A DNA stretch of 64,000 nucleotides from Prochlorococcus sp. scB243_495L20. GTDB lineage: Bacteria; Cyanobacteriota; Cyanobacteriia; PCC-6307; Cyanobiaceae. This document shows, piece after piece, positions 1-11,166 of the stretch. The stretch covers positions 1-64,000 of the forward strand of contig JFLX01000116.1 of assembly GCA_000634215.1 (NCBI GenBank), written 5' to 3'. The notes beneath the pieces are model-generated. The model did not search any database. It saw only the letters and a list, made by a program, of their open reading frames with translations, and was not told the DNA's origin. The position numbers and the translations under genes are program-made. Within the stretch, counting starts at the first letter, position 1; the number at the start of each line of letters is the position of its first letter.

Positions 1-2
1 AA

Positions 3-1238
3 TTGGAGATAAGTCAAGAAAAAATAAAATATAAAAGAATTTCTAAAAGAAAAAAAACCTTTAGTTCTAATTACAAAAAAAATTTCAGCAATTTAAAAGA
101 GTCTATATTTCCCTTACCTTGGGAGCTATGGCCTTATGAAGCAAAAATCCTCATTGTCATCATTGGAATTTGGTCAATATTAGGAATATGCATACTAGGA
201 TCATCAAGTTGGTGGGTGGCTAGTAGGGAAATGGGAAATTGGGCTTACTTCTTAAAAAAACAAATCATTTGGACAATTCCAGGAATTGGTTTATTTTATT
301 TCGTACTTAATACAAACATTAGAAGTCTTTTAAAGTTTTCAAGAATTATATTTTATATTTTATTTTTTTTAATTTTTCTAACCAATATTACTGGAATTAC
401 AGTGAATGGCTCTTCAAGATGGCTAGTAGTAGGGTTTTTACGTCTGCAACCATCTGAATTAATAAAACCTTTTCTAATTCTTGAAGCTTCTAACCTTTTT
501 GCTCATTGGAATCTGATAAAGAACGATAAAAAATTAATTTCAATATTCTCTTTTGGTTTATTAATTTTATTAATACTCAAACAACCTAATTTAAGTACTG
601 CATCATTAACTGGAATTCTTTTTTGGGTGATGGGTTTTTGTGGAGGCGTAAAACTTAGCTCTCTTTGCTCATTTGCTTCATTAGGATTCATAACTGGATG
701 CATTAGTATCCTTAATAACGAATATCAAAAACTTAGAGTTACTTCATTTATTAATCCTTGGAGAGATCAACAGGAAAGTGGATTTCAATTGATTCAGAGT
801 CTATTAGCTATTGGTTCAGGTGGTCTATTTGGCCAAGGTTTTGGACTGTCTATGCAAAAATTACAATATCTACCGTTCATGTATACAGATTTTATTTTTG
901 CCATTTTTGCAGAAGAATTTGGTTTATTGGGTTGTACTTTATTCTTAGGATTTTTAACAGTTTTCTCTTTAATAAGCCTAAGAATTAGTCTTACGTGCAG
1001 AAATAACTATACAAAATTAGTTGCTATCGGATGTGGTGTATTGTTAACATGTCAATCTATAATGCATATTGCTGTAGCAACAGGATCCATGCCTACTACA
1101 GGCTTACCACTACCTTTCATTAGTTATGGTGGAAATTCTTTATTAGCATCTTTTTTTATTGCAGGAATGTTACTGAGATGTTCATTAGAATCAACAGGAT
1201 TCATAGGTATGATCAATACACGAAAGACTCTTAATTAG
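3..1238 (+). CDS. ftsW: FtsW/RodA/SpoVE-family cell division protein (5' end may lie outside the window)
   Basis: Multi-TM protein with SEDS-family motifs (NGSSRWLVVGFLRLQPSELIK, GLPLPFISYGGNSL). ORF opens with TTG at the window edge. Confidence 0.88.
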   Translation: MEISQEKIKYKRISKRKKTFSSNYKKNFSNLKESIFPLPWELWPYEAKILIVIIGIWSILGICILGSSSWWVASREMGNWAYFLKKQIIWTIPGIGLFYFVLNTNIRSLLKFSRIIFYILFFLIFLTNITGITVNGSSRWLVVGFLRLQPSELIKPFLILEASNLFAHWNLIKNDKKLISIFSFGLLILLILKQPNLSTASLTGILFWVMGFCGGVKLSSLCSFASLGFITGCISILNNEYQKLRVTSFINPWRDQQESGFQLIQSLLAIGSGGLFGQGFGLSMQKLQYLPFMYTDFIFAIFAEEFGLLGCTLFLGFLTVFSLISLRISLTCRNNYTKLVAIGCGVLLTCQSIMHIAVATGSMPTTGLPLPFISYGGNSLLASFFIAGMLLRCSLESTGFIGMINTRKTLN

Positions 1239-1320
1239 TTAGAATTTAAAAAGATTAAGTCAGGCTATCGAATCATTTAATTTAGTTATTTCAGAATTCT
1301 CTCAAAAGGGTAATCTGCTT

Positions 1321-1977
1321 ATGCAGAATGGTTTAAATAATCCTGGTCCATTCACTATATTTTTAGTTTTCAGTGCAGGACTTTTAACTAGTCTTGGCCC
1401 GTGTTCATTATCATTACTACCAATCACTATTGCTTACATAGGAGGAACAGAGAAAAATAAATTTAAACTTATTAGTTTTTCAGGAGGAGTCGTTTTTTCA
1501 CTCGTTGCGCTTGGTGCTGCTAGTGGATTCTTAGGAAGAATATATGGGCAAATCCCATCTTTTTATACTTCTGTCGTTGCCTTGATAGCAATAATAATGG
1601 GTTTGAATTTACTCGGGATTTTAAAGTTTCAGTTTCCGAATGGACCTGATATTAAAAAAATTGAAAATAAAATACCAACGTTATTGGCACCTTTTGCGAT
1701 AGGAATTACTTTTGGACTGGCTTCTTCACCTTGCATTACTCCAGTTTTAGCGACTCTTCTGGCTTGGGTATCGCAAGCAAAAAACCCAGCAATATCTATT
1801 ATTTTTTTATTTTTCTTTGGAATAGGCCAAGTAACTCCTTTAATCGTTGCAGGCGCTACTGCAGAAAACTTAAAACAATTTTTAGAGCTTAGAAAATTTA
1901 GTCAAATAATTCCCACTTTAAGTGGGATCTTTTTAGTTTCCCTAGGGTTATTAAATTTATTTTCAAATTGGATTTAA
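1321..1977 (+). CDS. ccdA: Cytochrome c biogenesis protein CcdA
   Basis: Multi-TM, with LGPCSLSLLPI and SSPCITPVLATLLAW paired-cysteine motifs; directly followed by ccs1. Confidence 0.9.
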   Translation: MQNGLNNPGPFTIFLVFSAGLLTSLGPCSLSLLPITIAYIGGTEKNKFKLISFSGGVVFSLVALGAASGFLGRIYGQIPSFYTSVVALIAIIMGLNLLGILKFQFPNGPDIKKIENKIPTLLAPFAIGITFGLASSPCITPVLATLLAWVSQAKNPAISIIFLFFFGIGQVTPLIVAGATAENLKQFLELRKFSQIIPTLSGIFLVSLGLLNLFSNWI

Positions 1978-3264
1978 ATGATCATTTTTAAGAATCTAAT
2001 TTTAAAAATATCAAGTTTAAGATTCGCCATAACACTGATAATCTTCATAGCTATTACAAGTAGCATAGGTACTTTTATTCCCCAAGGTAATAATCACAAA
2101 TTTTATGTTGATAATTTCGATAGTGTTCCCATTTTCGGATTTTTAGATGGAGAAAAAGTCTTAAAACTTCAATTGGATCATATATATACTAGCTTTTGGT
2201 TTTTATTTACATTAATTCTTCTTTGCATTTCTCTAGCAGCTTGTAGTTTCAGGAGACAAATTCCTTCATTAAAAGCTTCATTAAAATGGATTGAATACAA
2301 GAGCGAAAAAAAATTTAGCAAACTGCAACTAACTACAAGTCATCCAATCAATCAAGATGGAGAACATATATCAAAAGTAGATTTATTACTTAAAAAAAAA
2401 GGATGGAAAACATACAAATTTAATAGTCATATTTCTGCAAGAAAGGGGTTAATTGGAAAAATTGGTCCTTTAGTTGTACATATTGGATTAATAGTCTTAC
2501 TTATAGGTTCAGCATATGGAAGTTTTACAAGTCAATCAAAAGAAAAATATTTAATGCCTGGAGAAACTTTAGATCTTGTTAATGAGAGCACAAACTCAAA
2601 ATCCAATGTAAAATTAGTCGATTTTTCTATAGAACGTGAAAGTGATGGTGTGCCCAAACAGTTTATTTCAAAATTAAATTTTTCTTCTGAAGATCTAAAT
2701 TTAAACGAAATAAAAACAACCAAAGTTAATCACCCAATCAGGTTTAAAGGATTAACTATTTATCAAGCAGATTGGGCAATATCAAATGTTGTTTTAGAAA
2801 TAGATTATATACTTTATCAATTACAATTAAAGGAGATTCCAGAAATCGGTAATCAAGTTTGGGGAGTTTTAGTTGAATTAGGATCGGGGACTAAAAAAAA
2901 TTTCCTTTTAACAATAGATAATGAAAATGGTCCACTCAAAATTTCGGATATAGAAAATTTTTCCGGGAATAATCTCTATATCAATGACGAACCTTTAGAA
3001 GTTAATTCTTCAAAAGTATCTCTGAAAAAAATAATCCCCAGCAGTGGATTAATAATAAAAAGTGATCCTTCTATACCATTTATTTACTTTTCTTTTATCT
3101 TAATAATTTTTGGAACAATAATAAGTCTTATACCAACTAACCAATTATGGATTCTGGTAAATAAAGAATCACAAAAGTTATCTATTGGAGGCCTTAGTAA
3201 TAAAAATCTAGTTGGCTTTAAAAAAGAGTTTTTAAGATTATCAGACGAAATAAAAAATTTTTAA
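1978..3264 (+). CDS. ccs1: Cytochrome c biogenesis protein Ccs1/ResB
   Basis: ResB-like N-terminal TM region ([25 protein letters not shown]), [17 protein letters not shown]; adjacent to ccdA (system II). Confidence 0.9.
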   Translation: MIIFKNLILKISSLRFAITLIIFIAITSSIGTFIPQGNNHKFYVDNFDSVPIFGFLDGEKVLKLQLDHIYTSFWFLFTLILLCISLAACSFRRQIPSLKASLKWIEYKSEKKFSKLQLTTSHPINQDGEHISKVDLLLKKKGWKTYKFNSHISARKGLIGKIGPLVVHIGLIVLLIGSAYGSFTSQSKEKYLMPGETLDLVNESTNSKSNVKLVDFSIERESDGVPKQFISKLNFSSEDLNLNEIKTTKVNHPIRFKGLTIYQADWAISNVVLEIDYILYQLQLKEIPEIGNQVWGVLVELGSGTKKNFLLTIDNENGPLKISDIENFSGNNLYINDEPLEVNSSKVSLKKIIPSSGLIIKSDPSIPFIYFSFILIIFGTIISLIPTNQLWILVNKESQKLSIGGLSNKNLVGFKKEFLRLSDEIKNF

Positions 3265-3671
3265 TTTCTTTTCTGCCCACTAAAAATATCTAACTGCATA
3301 GAAACATTCCCTCTAGGGTTAAATGCAGCATTTAAATGTATCCAGTGAGGTGAACCTTCATTCACTAAATCATCCATAATTCTATTCACAACCTCCTCAT
3401 GTGATATTTTTATATCCCTAAAATTATTAATATAAAGCTTTAAAGACTTCAACTCATAGACTTTTAAATTTGGTTGATAAATTATATTTAGCTTTGCAAA
3501 ATCTGGATAACCAGAAAAGGGGCACTTACATGTAAATTCAGGCAACTGAATAGAAATTTCATAAATTCTTTTCTTATTTGGATTATCGAAACAAATTATT
3601 TTTGATTCTTCAATAATTCTTTCACCATATAGCGGTCTTTGAGTCGAATCTTCTAATTTAACTGTACTCAT
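3261..3671 (-). CDS. queF: NADPH-dependent 7-cyano-7-deazaguanine reductase QueF
   Basis: [23 protein letters not shown] and [12 protein letters not shown] motifs of QueF type I. Confidence 0.93.
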   Translation of the reverse strand: MSTVKLEDSTQRPLYGERIIEESKIICFDNPNKKRIYEISIQLPEFTCKCPFSGYPDFAKLNIIYQPNLKVYELKSLKLYINNFRDIKISHEEVVNRIMDDLVNEGSPHWIHLNAAFNPRGNVSMQLDIFSGQKRN

Positions 3672-3794
3672 TTCTAGTAGAACTTTTTTACTAAACCTAT
3701 ATAAAAACTATATATAAAGATTAAAATTCGCAAAAGTATCAACAAAACTAAGTATTACAATTGACTAAGCCAAAAGACGCTAAATCTTATTTTT

Positions 3795-3808
3795 GTATCA
3801 ATAGTAAC
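3795..3808 (+). promoter_or_regulatory. Candidate NtcA-like box (GTATCAATAGTAAC; GTA-N8-AAC)
   Basis: One mismatch to the cyanobacterial NtcA consensus GTA-N8-TAC, about 50 bp upstream of the 81-aa ORF that precedes glnB. No experimental support seen. Confidence 0.35.
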
Positions 3809-3859
3809 ATTCATAATGTCTGCCGAAAGGTTTATATGTGTTTAGTTCAATAAAAATTA

Positions 3860-4105
3860 ATGGACATTTGTTTGATAACTATCGATAACAACTTAAATAA
3901 ATCCCTTCAACCAAAAACTGCAATTGGAATGTTATGGCTTCAAACACACTTTGAGGATGATCAGTGGGAAGCGTTGTCAAATAGCACAGTAATAATTTCT
4001 GAAAAAAATTCCCAACTATTAATTGAAGACGCCAAGAATGCAGGCCTTAATGTTGAATGTTTTTCTGATATTTCAATGTTGGATGTTTTCCCAAAAAACA
4101 ATTAA
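3860..4105 (+). CDS. Conserved-looking hypothetical protein (81 aa) upstream of glnB
   Basis: Intact ORF co-oriented with glnB, 24 bp gap; no family recognised. Confidence 0.7.
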   Translation: MDICLITIDNNLNKSLQPKTAIGMLWLQTHFEDDQWEALSNSTVIISEKNSQLLIEDAKNAGLNVECFSDISMLDVFPKNN

Positions 4106-4468
<363 letters not shown>

Positions 4469-4469
4469 T

Positions 4470-5282
4470 TCAAAGAGTTTCTTTTACTAAATTTTGTATA
4501 TATTCACTATTAATACTTTTATTTGATTGACTTCCTAAGGTCATCCAAGCTAAATATTCATGATTCCCAGCAGGACCTACCAGAGGAGAAGCTATCAAAT
4601 TCTTAATATTCCATTGAAAATTCTTAGCAGCATAGATAACAGACTCTATAGCCTCAGTATGGAATTTAGGATTGCGAACAACACCTCCTTTACTGACTTT
4701 ATCTTTACCCACCTCAAATTGGGGTTTAATTAAAAATATTCCCTCAATACAATCACCTTCTAATAAATTACCAATAGATTTAAAAACTAATTTTAATGAA
4801 ATAAAAGACAAATCAGCAACAACAAAATTAGGTAATTCATTACTTCTGGATAAAAGATCATTAGGTTTTAAATTTCGAATATTAGTTCGTTCAAAAAGTA
4901 TAACTTTTGGGTTTTTTCTAATCTTCCATGCAGTTTGTCCATAACCAACATCAATCCCATAAACTAACTTTGCGCCTTGTTGCAATAAGCAATCAGTAAA
5001 TCCCCCAGTAGAGATTCCTGCGTCAATACATATTTTGTCTTTTACTTTAATTTCAAGTTTTTTAAATGCCTCCAATAATTTTTCGCCGCCCCTTGATACA
5101 AACATCGGCGCGGAATCAATAAAAAACTCAGATCCAATTAATACTTGTTGTCCAGGTTTATCAAATACTTTCCCATTGATATCTCTAACCTTGCCCGCAA
5201 GTATTAAACCTTGGGCTTTTTGACGAGTTTCACATAAACCTTTATTTATAAGATAAAGATCTAATCTACTTTTTTTAATCAT
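4470..5282 (-). CDS. tlyA: TlyA-family (hemolysin A-like) rRNA methyltransferase
   Basis: S4 domain N-terminus (RLDLYLINKGLCETRQKAQGLILAGKV) and FtsJ-like methyltransferase (DAGISTGGFTDCLLQQGA). Confidence 0.88.
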   Translation of the reverse strand: MIKKSRLDLYLINKGLCETRQKAQGLILAGKVRDINGKVFDKPGQQVLIGSEFFIDSAPMFVSRGGEKLLEAFKKLEIKVKDKICIDAGISTGGFTDCLLQQGAKLVYGIDVGYGQTAWKIRKNPKVILFERTNIRNLKPNDLLSRSNELPNFVVADLSFISLKLVFKSIGNLLEGDCIEGIFLIKPQFEVGKDKVSKGGVVRNPKFHTEAIESVIYAAKNFQWNIKNLIASPLVGPAGNHEYLAWMTLGSQSNKSINSEYIQNLVKETL

Positions 5283-5563
5283 ATATTAATCAATAAAAAA
5301 AGACTGAATAATGTACTTCTATAAGATTAAGATCCAAATTCTTTAATACCTTTCAATTTTAAATAATAACTAAAAAATTACCCATGATTTACGCAGGAAT
5401 ATATTCAAACATTTTTATATTTAAGCTTTCTTAATTAGGCAGAAAAATTTTACATAGGAAAATAATAAGCATTCAAATATGTTCAATGGCAATTACATCT
5501 TTAAAGGTATAGGGCAATAATTCGATTTTGTTATAAAGTTTAAATTGATAATAAATAAAAATT

Positions 5564-6859
5564 GTGATCGAGCGTTACACATTACCCGAAATGGGGAAAA
5601 TCTGGACTGAAAGCGCAAAATTCCAGAGTTGGCTTAAGGTTGAAATAGCTGCATGTGAAGCAAATTTTTCCCTCGGTAAAATCCCTGATAATGCCATGAA
5701 AGAGATACGTTCAAATGCAAAGTTTGATGAATCAAGAATTACAGAAATTGAGAAAGAAGTTAAACATGATGTCATAGCATTTCTTACAAGCGTTAATGAA
5801 TTTGTAGGAGATTCAGGAAGATACATACATGTTGGCATGACCAGTAGTGATGTACTTGATACTGGCTTATCTCTTCAGTTAGTAGATTCTTGCGAATTGT
5901 TATTAAAAGAAATTGAGAACCTAGAAAATGAGGTCAGATCATTAGCAAGTAAGCATAAAAACACATTAATGATTGGCAGATCTCATGCAATTCATGGGGA
6001 GCCAATTTCCTTCGGTTTTAAACTTGCTGGATGGTTAGCAGAAATAATAAGGAACAAAAAAAGATTATTAACTCTGAAAGATTCTGTAGCAATTGGACAA
6101 ATAAGTGGTGCAATGGGAACTTACGCTAATACGAATCCTAAAGTAGAACAAATAACTTGTGATTTACTCGGCTTAAAACCTGATACAGCAAGTACGCAGG
6201 TTATATCGAGAGACAGACATGCAGAATATGTGCAAACTATTGCACTAGTTGGCGCTTCTTTAGATAGATTCGCAACTGAAATAAGAAATTTACAAAGAAC
6301 TGATGTTTTAGAAGTTGAGGAGGGCTTTACAAAAGGGCAAAAAGGAAGTTCTGCCATGCCTCATAAAAGAAATCCTATTCGAAGTGAAAGAGTAAGTGGT
6401 TTAGCAAGAATTTTGAGGAGTTACGTCTTAACAGCACTTGAAAATGTTCCACTTTGGCACGAAAGAGATATAAGCCATAGTTCAAATGAACGTATCATGC
6501 TACCTGACGTATCAATCTGCTTGCATTTTATGCTCAGGGAAATGCAAGATATAGTAAGCAATTTAGAAGTTTATCCAAAAAATATGCTCAAAAATTTAAA
6601 TATATATGGTGGTGTAATCTTTAGTCAGAAAGTTTTACTTTTGCTTGTAGAGAAGGGCTTGTCTAGAGAAAAAGCTTATAGCTTAGTACAAAAAAATGCG
6701 CATCAGGCATGGAATACTCAGAATGGGAATTTCAAACAAAATATAGAGAGAGATAATGAAATTATGGATTGTATTGATCAAAGTGACTTAGAAGAATGTT
6801 TTAATCCTTCAATTCATCTTAATAATTTAAGTGTAATATGGGAGAAGTTAGGTATCTAG
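5564..6859 (+). CDS. purB: Adenylosuccinate lyase
   Basis: GSSAMPHKRNPIRSE signature and N-terminal MIERYTLPEMGKIW. Confidence 0.97.
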   Translation: MIERYTLPEMGKIWTESAKFQSWLKVEIAACEANFSLGKIPDNAMKEIRSNAKFDESRITEIEKEVKHDVIAFLTSVNEFVGDSGRYIHVGMTSSDVLDTGLSLQLVDSCELLLKEIENLENEVRSLASKHKNTLMIGRSHAIHGEPISFGFKLAGWLAEIIRNKKRLLTLKDSVAIGQISGAMGTYANTNPKVEQITCDLLGLKPDTASTQVISRDRHAEYVQTIALVGASLDRFATEIRNLQRTDVLEVEEGFTKGQKGSSAMPHKRNPIRSERVSGLARILRSYVLTALENVPLWHERDISHSSNERIMLPDVSICLHFMLREMQDIVSNLEVYPKNMLKNLNIYGGVIFSQKVLLLLVEKGLSREKAYSLVQKNAHQAWNTQNGNFKQNIERDNEIMDCIDQSDLEECFNPSIHLNNLSVIWEKLGI

Positions 6860-6864
6860 GATTA

Positions 6865-6900
6865 CTGAAAACCTTATCTAAGTTTAAACAGTGTTTTCAG
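6865..6900 (+). other. Inverted repeat CTGAAAAC-N20-GTTTTCAG in the purB-fumC gap
   Basis: Perfect 8-bp arms at 6865-6872 and 6893-6900, ending 7 bp before the fumC ATG. Confidence 0.45.
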
Positions 6901-6907
6901 AGGAATA

Positions 6908-8293
6908 ATGACCAAAAACTTTAGGATTGAAAAAGATAGTATGGGAACAATAGAGGTTCCCATGGAAGCTTTGTGGGGTGCTCAAACACAAAGATCGATG
7001 ATAAATTTTTCTATTGGAGAAGAATTAATTCCAATTGAGTTAATTTATTCACTGACCCTCATAAAAAAAGCTGCTTCAATTGCGAATTTCAATTTAGGTT
7101 TAATAGATAAAAGGAAAAAAGATTTGATTGTAGAGGCATGTACGGAAATACTTGATGGGCTTCACGATTCACAGTTTCCCTTAAAGGTTTGGCAAACAGG
7201 TAGTGGCACGCAAACAAATATGAATGTTAATGAGGTCATCGCAAATATTGCAGCTTTAAAAACTAATTCAGAGCTTGGTAGTCATCAACCAATTCATCCG
7301 AATGATGATGTAAATAAATCTCAGTCAACTAATGACACTTTTCCTGCTGCTATTCAAATATCTGTTGTTAATGAAATAATGAAAAATTTAGTTCCTACGA
7401 TCAGAGAACTTACTAAGGTCTTAGACAAAAAAAGTGAAGAATGGAAAGACCTTATAAAGATAGGAAGAACCCATTTTCAAGATGCAGTTCCCCTTACTTT
7501 TGGGCAAGAAATATCAGGATGGTCAGAGCAACTTAAAGATGCTGAGAATGCAATTGTTATGAGTCTGAATGAATTGTATTTCTTACCTCTGGGAGGAACT
7601 GCGGTTGGTACAGGGATTAATTGTCCAAAAGGATTTTGTGAAGAGTCTATAAAATCAATTTCCGATGATACTAATCTAATGTTCTATAAATCAAAAAATA
7701 ATTTTTCTATCATGGCCTCGCATGATCGTCTTGCTCAAGTAATGAGTCAGATAAAAATATTAGCAGGTGCATTATTTAAAATTTCAAATGATATAAAAAT
7801 TTTATCTTCTGGTCCAAGATCAGGAATATATGAACTAATTATTCCTCAAAATGAACCTGGAAGTTCTATTATGCCGGGCAAAGTGAATCCAACTCAATGC
7901 GAAGCCTTATCAATGGTTTGTACTCAGATAATGGGTCTTGAATTTGCAGTCTCAATGGCAAATTCTAGCGGTACTTTACAGATGAATGAATATAAGCCTC
8001 TTATTGGATTTAATATTCTCACAAGTTTAAAATTACTTAAAAATGTAATAGAAAACTTCAGAATAAAATTAGTTGAAGGGATGGAACCTAATCAAAAGAG
8101 AATGAAGTTAAATTTAAAAAATTCACTAATGTTGGTTACAGCAATAGTGCCAAAAGTTGGTTATGAAAAAGCAGCTGAAATTGCAAACCTTGCCTTTAAA
8201 GAATCATTAAATTTAAAAGAGGCAACAATTAAATTAGGTTATTTAAACGAAGATGAATTTGATGAAGCAATGAATATCAATTTAATGATTTGA
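6908..8293 (+). CDS. fumC: Class II fumarate hydratase
   Basis: GSSIMPGKVNPTQCE signature; GSGTQTNMNVNEV. Confidence 0.96.
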   Translation: MTKNFRIEKDSMGTIEVPMEALWGAQTQRSMINFSIGEELIPIELIYSLTLIKKAASIANFNLGLIDKRKKDLIVEACTEILDGLHDSQFPLKVWQTGSGTQTNMNVNEVIANIAALKTNSELGSHQPIHPNDDVNKSQSTNDTFPAAIQISVVNEIMKNLVPTIRELTKVLDKKSEEWKDLIKIGRTHFQDAVPLTFGQEISGWSEQLKDAENAIVMSLNELYFLPLGGTAVGTGINCPKGFCEESIKSISDDTNLMFYKSKNNFSIMASHDRLAQVMSQIKILAGALFKISNDIKILSSGPRSGIYELIIPQNEPGSSIMPGKVNPTQCEALSMVCTQIMGLEFAVSMANSSGTLQMNEYKPLIGFNILTSLKLLKNVIENFRIKLVEGMEPNQKRMKLNLKNSLMLVTAIVPKVGYEKAAEIANLAFKESLNLKEATIKLGYLNEDEFDEAMNINLMI

Positions 8294-8301
8294 AAAAAAA
8301 T

Positions 8302-11028
8302 TTAAAAATTATTGTCAATTCTTTTTGTTGCAGGATTAATATCTGCAGAGACTTTTATAAGATCATTAGATTCAGAAACAGGAAAACGATTAATAGCTTT
8401 TAATGCTAGCTTAGCTTTGCTTTTTAATTTATTACTAACACCAATACAGTATTGCACTTGAGAAAGGACATCAATTGATCTTCTAATAATCCTCACTACA
8501 TCACCTTCATCTAATGAAGTATTAAAAACCAAATCTTTCCATTTTTTTCCTCTTGCCCATTCAGAAATAATTCCAGTCAACTCTGTTTCTAAATAGATAG
8601 GGATTTCAATATGAAACTTATTTTGTTGAAAAGAGACTAATTTTCTTAAACCATCTAATTCATTAAAAACATCTATTACCTTTAAAGAGGGCTTGAAATT
8701 ACACCAAAGATTAGGCCTTCTTACATCAACACATATAGCTTGAATAATTGCAGCTAACTCAGGAGGATCTAAATCGTCTAAATAACCACTAACTAAAACA
8801 AGACCAATCCATAATTCATTTTCGCTTCTTATTGCACCAACTGTTTGTCCAACTTCTGTCAATTCCAAATCATTTAAACAACCAAAATGATTCAAAATTT
8901 TAATCAAATCAGTAAAAGTTCTCCAATTATGATTTTCTTTATCCTCAAGAAGTTTTTTTCTAATATTTATTTCTTGTTCAACATCAATAATTCTTTTTCT
9001 ATATTTCTTTAATTTCTTAGAGTCTCCAAATCTGTGTGCAGGATGATCAGTAACTGTTTCTTCTAAATTATTAATTTGTTGTTTTTGTGCCAAAACTTCC
9101 GTTGTCAAATCATATTGTGGAGTTTGTAAATCATTTTTTTTAGAAACTTCTAAAATTATATCTGCATAACACTGCGACATAACATCTCCCCTAAATACCT
9201 CTCCAGAAAAATACATCTTTGGCACTTCAAGTCCTAACACATCAATTGCATCCAAATCATTAAAAATACTTACTATGTATGAGGGTTTTATAAGAATAAA
9301 TAAATTATCAATTGTCAAACACAATAAGCTCTTAATTTTTTGGGATTCATATATTTTCTTACAAATTAATCCTGGGACAATTTTTCTTTTAATTTGGGGA
9401 GCTTTGATTGAAATTAAGCTTCCATCTTTAATATATGGAAGTGCATTGGTTATCTCTTCTGATAATTTTTCTGCTGATTGTTTTTCTAAAATTTTCAAGA
9501 GTCTTCTCTCTTCTTTAAGACGATTTTTCAACTTTTCGTATGCATCAAAATCTTTCCATGAAACGTTAGATGTAATTTTTTTTAACTCAATTAAATCCTT
9601 ATCTAAATTTTCAAGAATTATATTCTCTCCTGATGATTCACCTAAATATAAAAAACTGCCAAAACTTCTTTTAATTAATTCTTTAGACTTCTCTAAAGTA
9701 TAACTTTGTAAAAGATTAAGTACCATTCCATAGCTTGGAGTGAATTGACTTTCTAAAGCATTTGGTTTGCTTATAGCCAGTGCACTTGCTTCTTTGGCAC
9801 CTTCGAATCTTGTTTGTAATGTAACAACATATCCTTGGGTATCTTTTCCTCTTCTTCCAGCTCTTCCTGACATTTGCAAAAATTCACTGCTAAATAATAA
9901 TCTATGACCATCTTCTGTCCTTTTTGATAAAGAAGAAATAACAGTTGTTCTTGCGGGCATATTTATTCCTGCAGCAAGAGTTTCAGTTGCAAAAACAACT
10001 TTTATTAAACCTTGCTGAAATAATTCCTCAACCAATTCTTTCCATGCAGGCAATAATCCTGCATGATGAGATGCAATACCGCGTTTTAATGCCTCGCATT
10101 GTGATTTATCTTTAATTGCCTCATGATTATTTTTAAGATAAACATCCAATTTTTGGGATATCATACTTGCTTCTGAATAACTTACTAAAGTTAAATTTTT
10201 TATATTCTCAATAGCCTTGTCACATCCTCTTCTACTAAAAATAAAATAAATAGCTGGCAACATATTTCGTTCAGCTAGTTTCGAGATCACAAAACCAATT
10301 GAGGGGGACTTTGGTTGTATTATCCTGCCCACTTTTCCTCTTATTTTCTGCCCTTTAGGAGCTCTCCAAATCTTACAGTTTGGATGAATTCCATTACCCT
10401 TATTATTTAAAAGTGGATGAAGGCCTTTAACACTACAAAAAATAAAATCAAGTGGGACTGGTCGCTTATCACTATTAATTAGTACTGTGGGGCCATGAAC
10501 TTTTTCTATCCAATTTTGCAATTGATCTGCATTGGCTATTGTTGCTGATAAAGCTATTATTTGAGTTCTAGTGGGACAATGGATTATAGTTTCTTCCCAA
10601 ACTGTACCTCTTTGGGGGTCATTCATATAATGACATTCATCAAGAATTACAGATTCTAAATTTTCTAAGGGATCATCAAATTCATCAAATTCGCCATAAA
10701 GCATGTTCCTAAAAATCTCAGTAGTCATGACTAAGATTGGTGCTTCTCTATTTATACTTATATCTCCAGTTAAAAGACCAACTTTATTCTCACCATATTG
10801 ATTAGCAAAATCTCTAAACTTTTGGTTTGATAGGGCCTTTAAAGGTGTTGTATAAAAAACTCTGCTGTCATGAGATAAGCCTCTATAAATAGCAAATTCG
10901 CCTATCAATGTTTTACCTGAACCTGTTGGTGCTGTTAAAACAACAGAATTTCCGCTATTAATAGCTCGTATTGCTTCCAATTGGAAATCATCTAGCGGAA
11001 AGGGGAAATATTCCTCTAAATTAAGCAA
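8302..11028 (-). CDS. Ski2/Mtr4-like DEAD/DEAH-box RNA helicase
   Basis: TAPTGSGKT, DECHYM, SATIAN, QMSGRAGRRG motifs; C-terminal DSHCT-like region. Confidence 0.92.
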   Translation of the reverse strand: MLNLEEYFPFPLDDFQLEAIRAINSGNSVVLTAPTGSGKTLIGEFAIYRGLSHDSRVFYTTPLKALSNQKFRDFANQYGENKVGLLTGDISINREAPILVMTTEIFRNMLYGEFDEFDDPLENLESVILDECHYMNDPQRGTVWEETIIHCPTRTQIIALSATIANADQLQNWIEKVHGPTVLINSDKRPVPLDFIFCSVKGLHPLLNNKGNGIHPNCKIWRAPKGQKIRGKVGRIIQPKSPSIGFVISKLAERNMLPAIYFIFSRRGCDKAIENIKNLTLVSYSEASMISQKLDVYLKNNHEAIKDKSQCEALKRGIASHHAGLLPAWKELVEELFQQGLIKVVFATETLAAGINMPARTTVISSLSKRTEDGHRLLFSSEFLQMSGRAGRRGKDTQGYVVTLQTRFEGAKEASALAISKPNALESQFTPSYGMVLNLLQSYTLEKSKELIKRSFGSFLYLGESSGENIILENLDKDLIELKKITSNVSWKDFDAYEKLKNRLKEERRLLKILEKQSAEKLSEEITNALPYIKDGSLISIKAPQIKRKIVPGLICKKIYESQKIKSLLCLTIDNLFILIKPSYIVSIFNDLDAIDVLGLEVPKMYFSGEVFRGDVMSQCYADIILEVSKKNDLQTPQYDLTTEVLAQKQQINNLEETVTDHPAHRFGDSKKLKKYRKRIIDVEQEINIRKKLLEDKENHNWRTFTDLIKILNHFGCLNDLELTEVGQTVGAIRSENELWIGLVLVSGYLDDLDPPELAAIIQAICVDVRRPNLWCNFKPSLKVIDVFNELDGLRKLVSFQQNKFHIEIPIYLETELTGIISEWARGKKWKDLVFNTSLDEGDVVRIIRRSIDVLSQVQYCIGVSNKLKSKAKLALKAINRFPVSESNDLIKVSADINPATKRIDNNF

Positions 11029-11166
11029 TAATTGTGATTGAAGAGAGGATGAGTTAACTTCTTAATATATGATCTATATAGATATTAATAAACAAAAAAT
11101 ACCTTGCAAACTTTAATAGTAAATCTAAATCTTTTTAATTAAATCAACTATATTTATATTGCCAAA

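Noticed and set aside
1911-1927. Palindrome TCCCACTTTAAGTGGGA near the ccdA 3' end
   Set aside because: Within coding sequence (IPTLSGI) with a 1-nt centre, too tight for a terminator hairpin; likely chance.
5283-5563. 280-bp gap before purB considered for a small RNA or mini-ORF
   Set aside because: Only 10-16 aa ORFs and no structure or known cyanobacterial sRNA motif (e.g. Yfr1 core) recognised.
5564-8293. Adjacent purB and fumC as a recent tandem duplication
   Set aside because: Both belong to the aspartase/fumarase superfamily but are distinct, ordinary enzymes; adjacency alone is not evidence of recent duplication.
9420-9442. Inverted repeat CTTCCAT...ATGGAAG within the helicase gene
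   Set aside because: Short, internal to coding sequence, no regulatory context.
9275-9703. 142-aa plus-strand ORF inside the Ski2-like helicase gene
   Set aside because: Antisense artefact; no domain.
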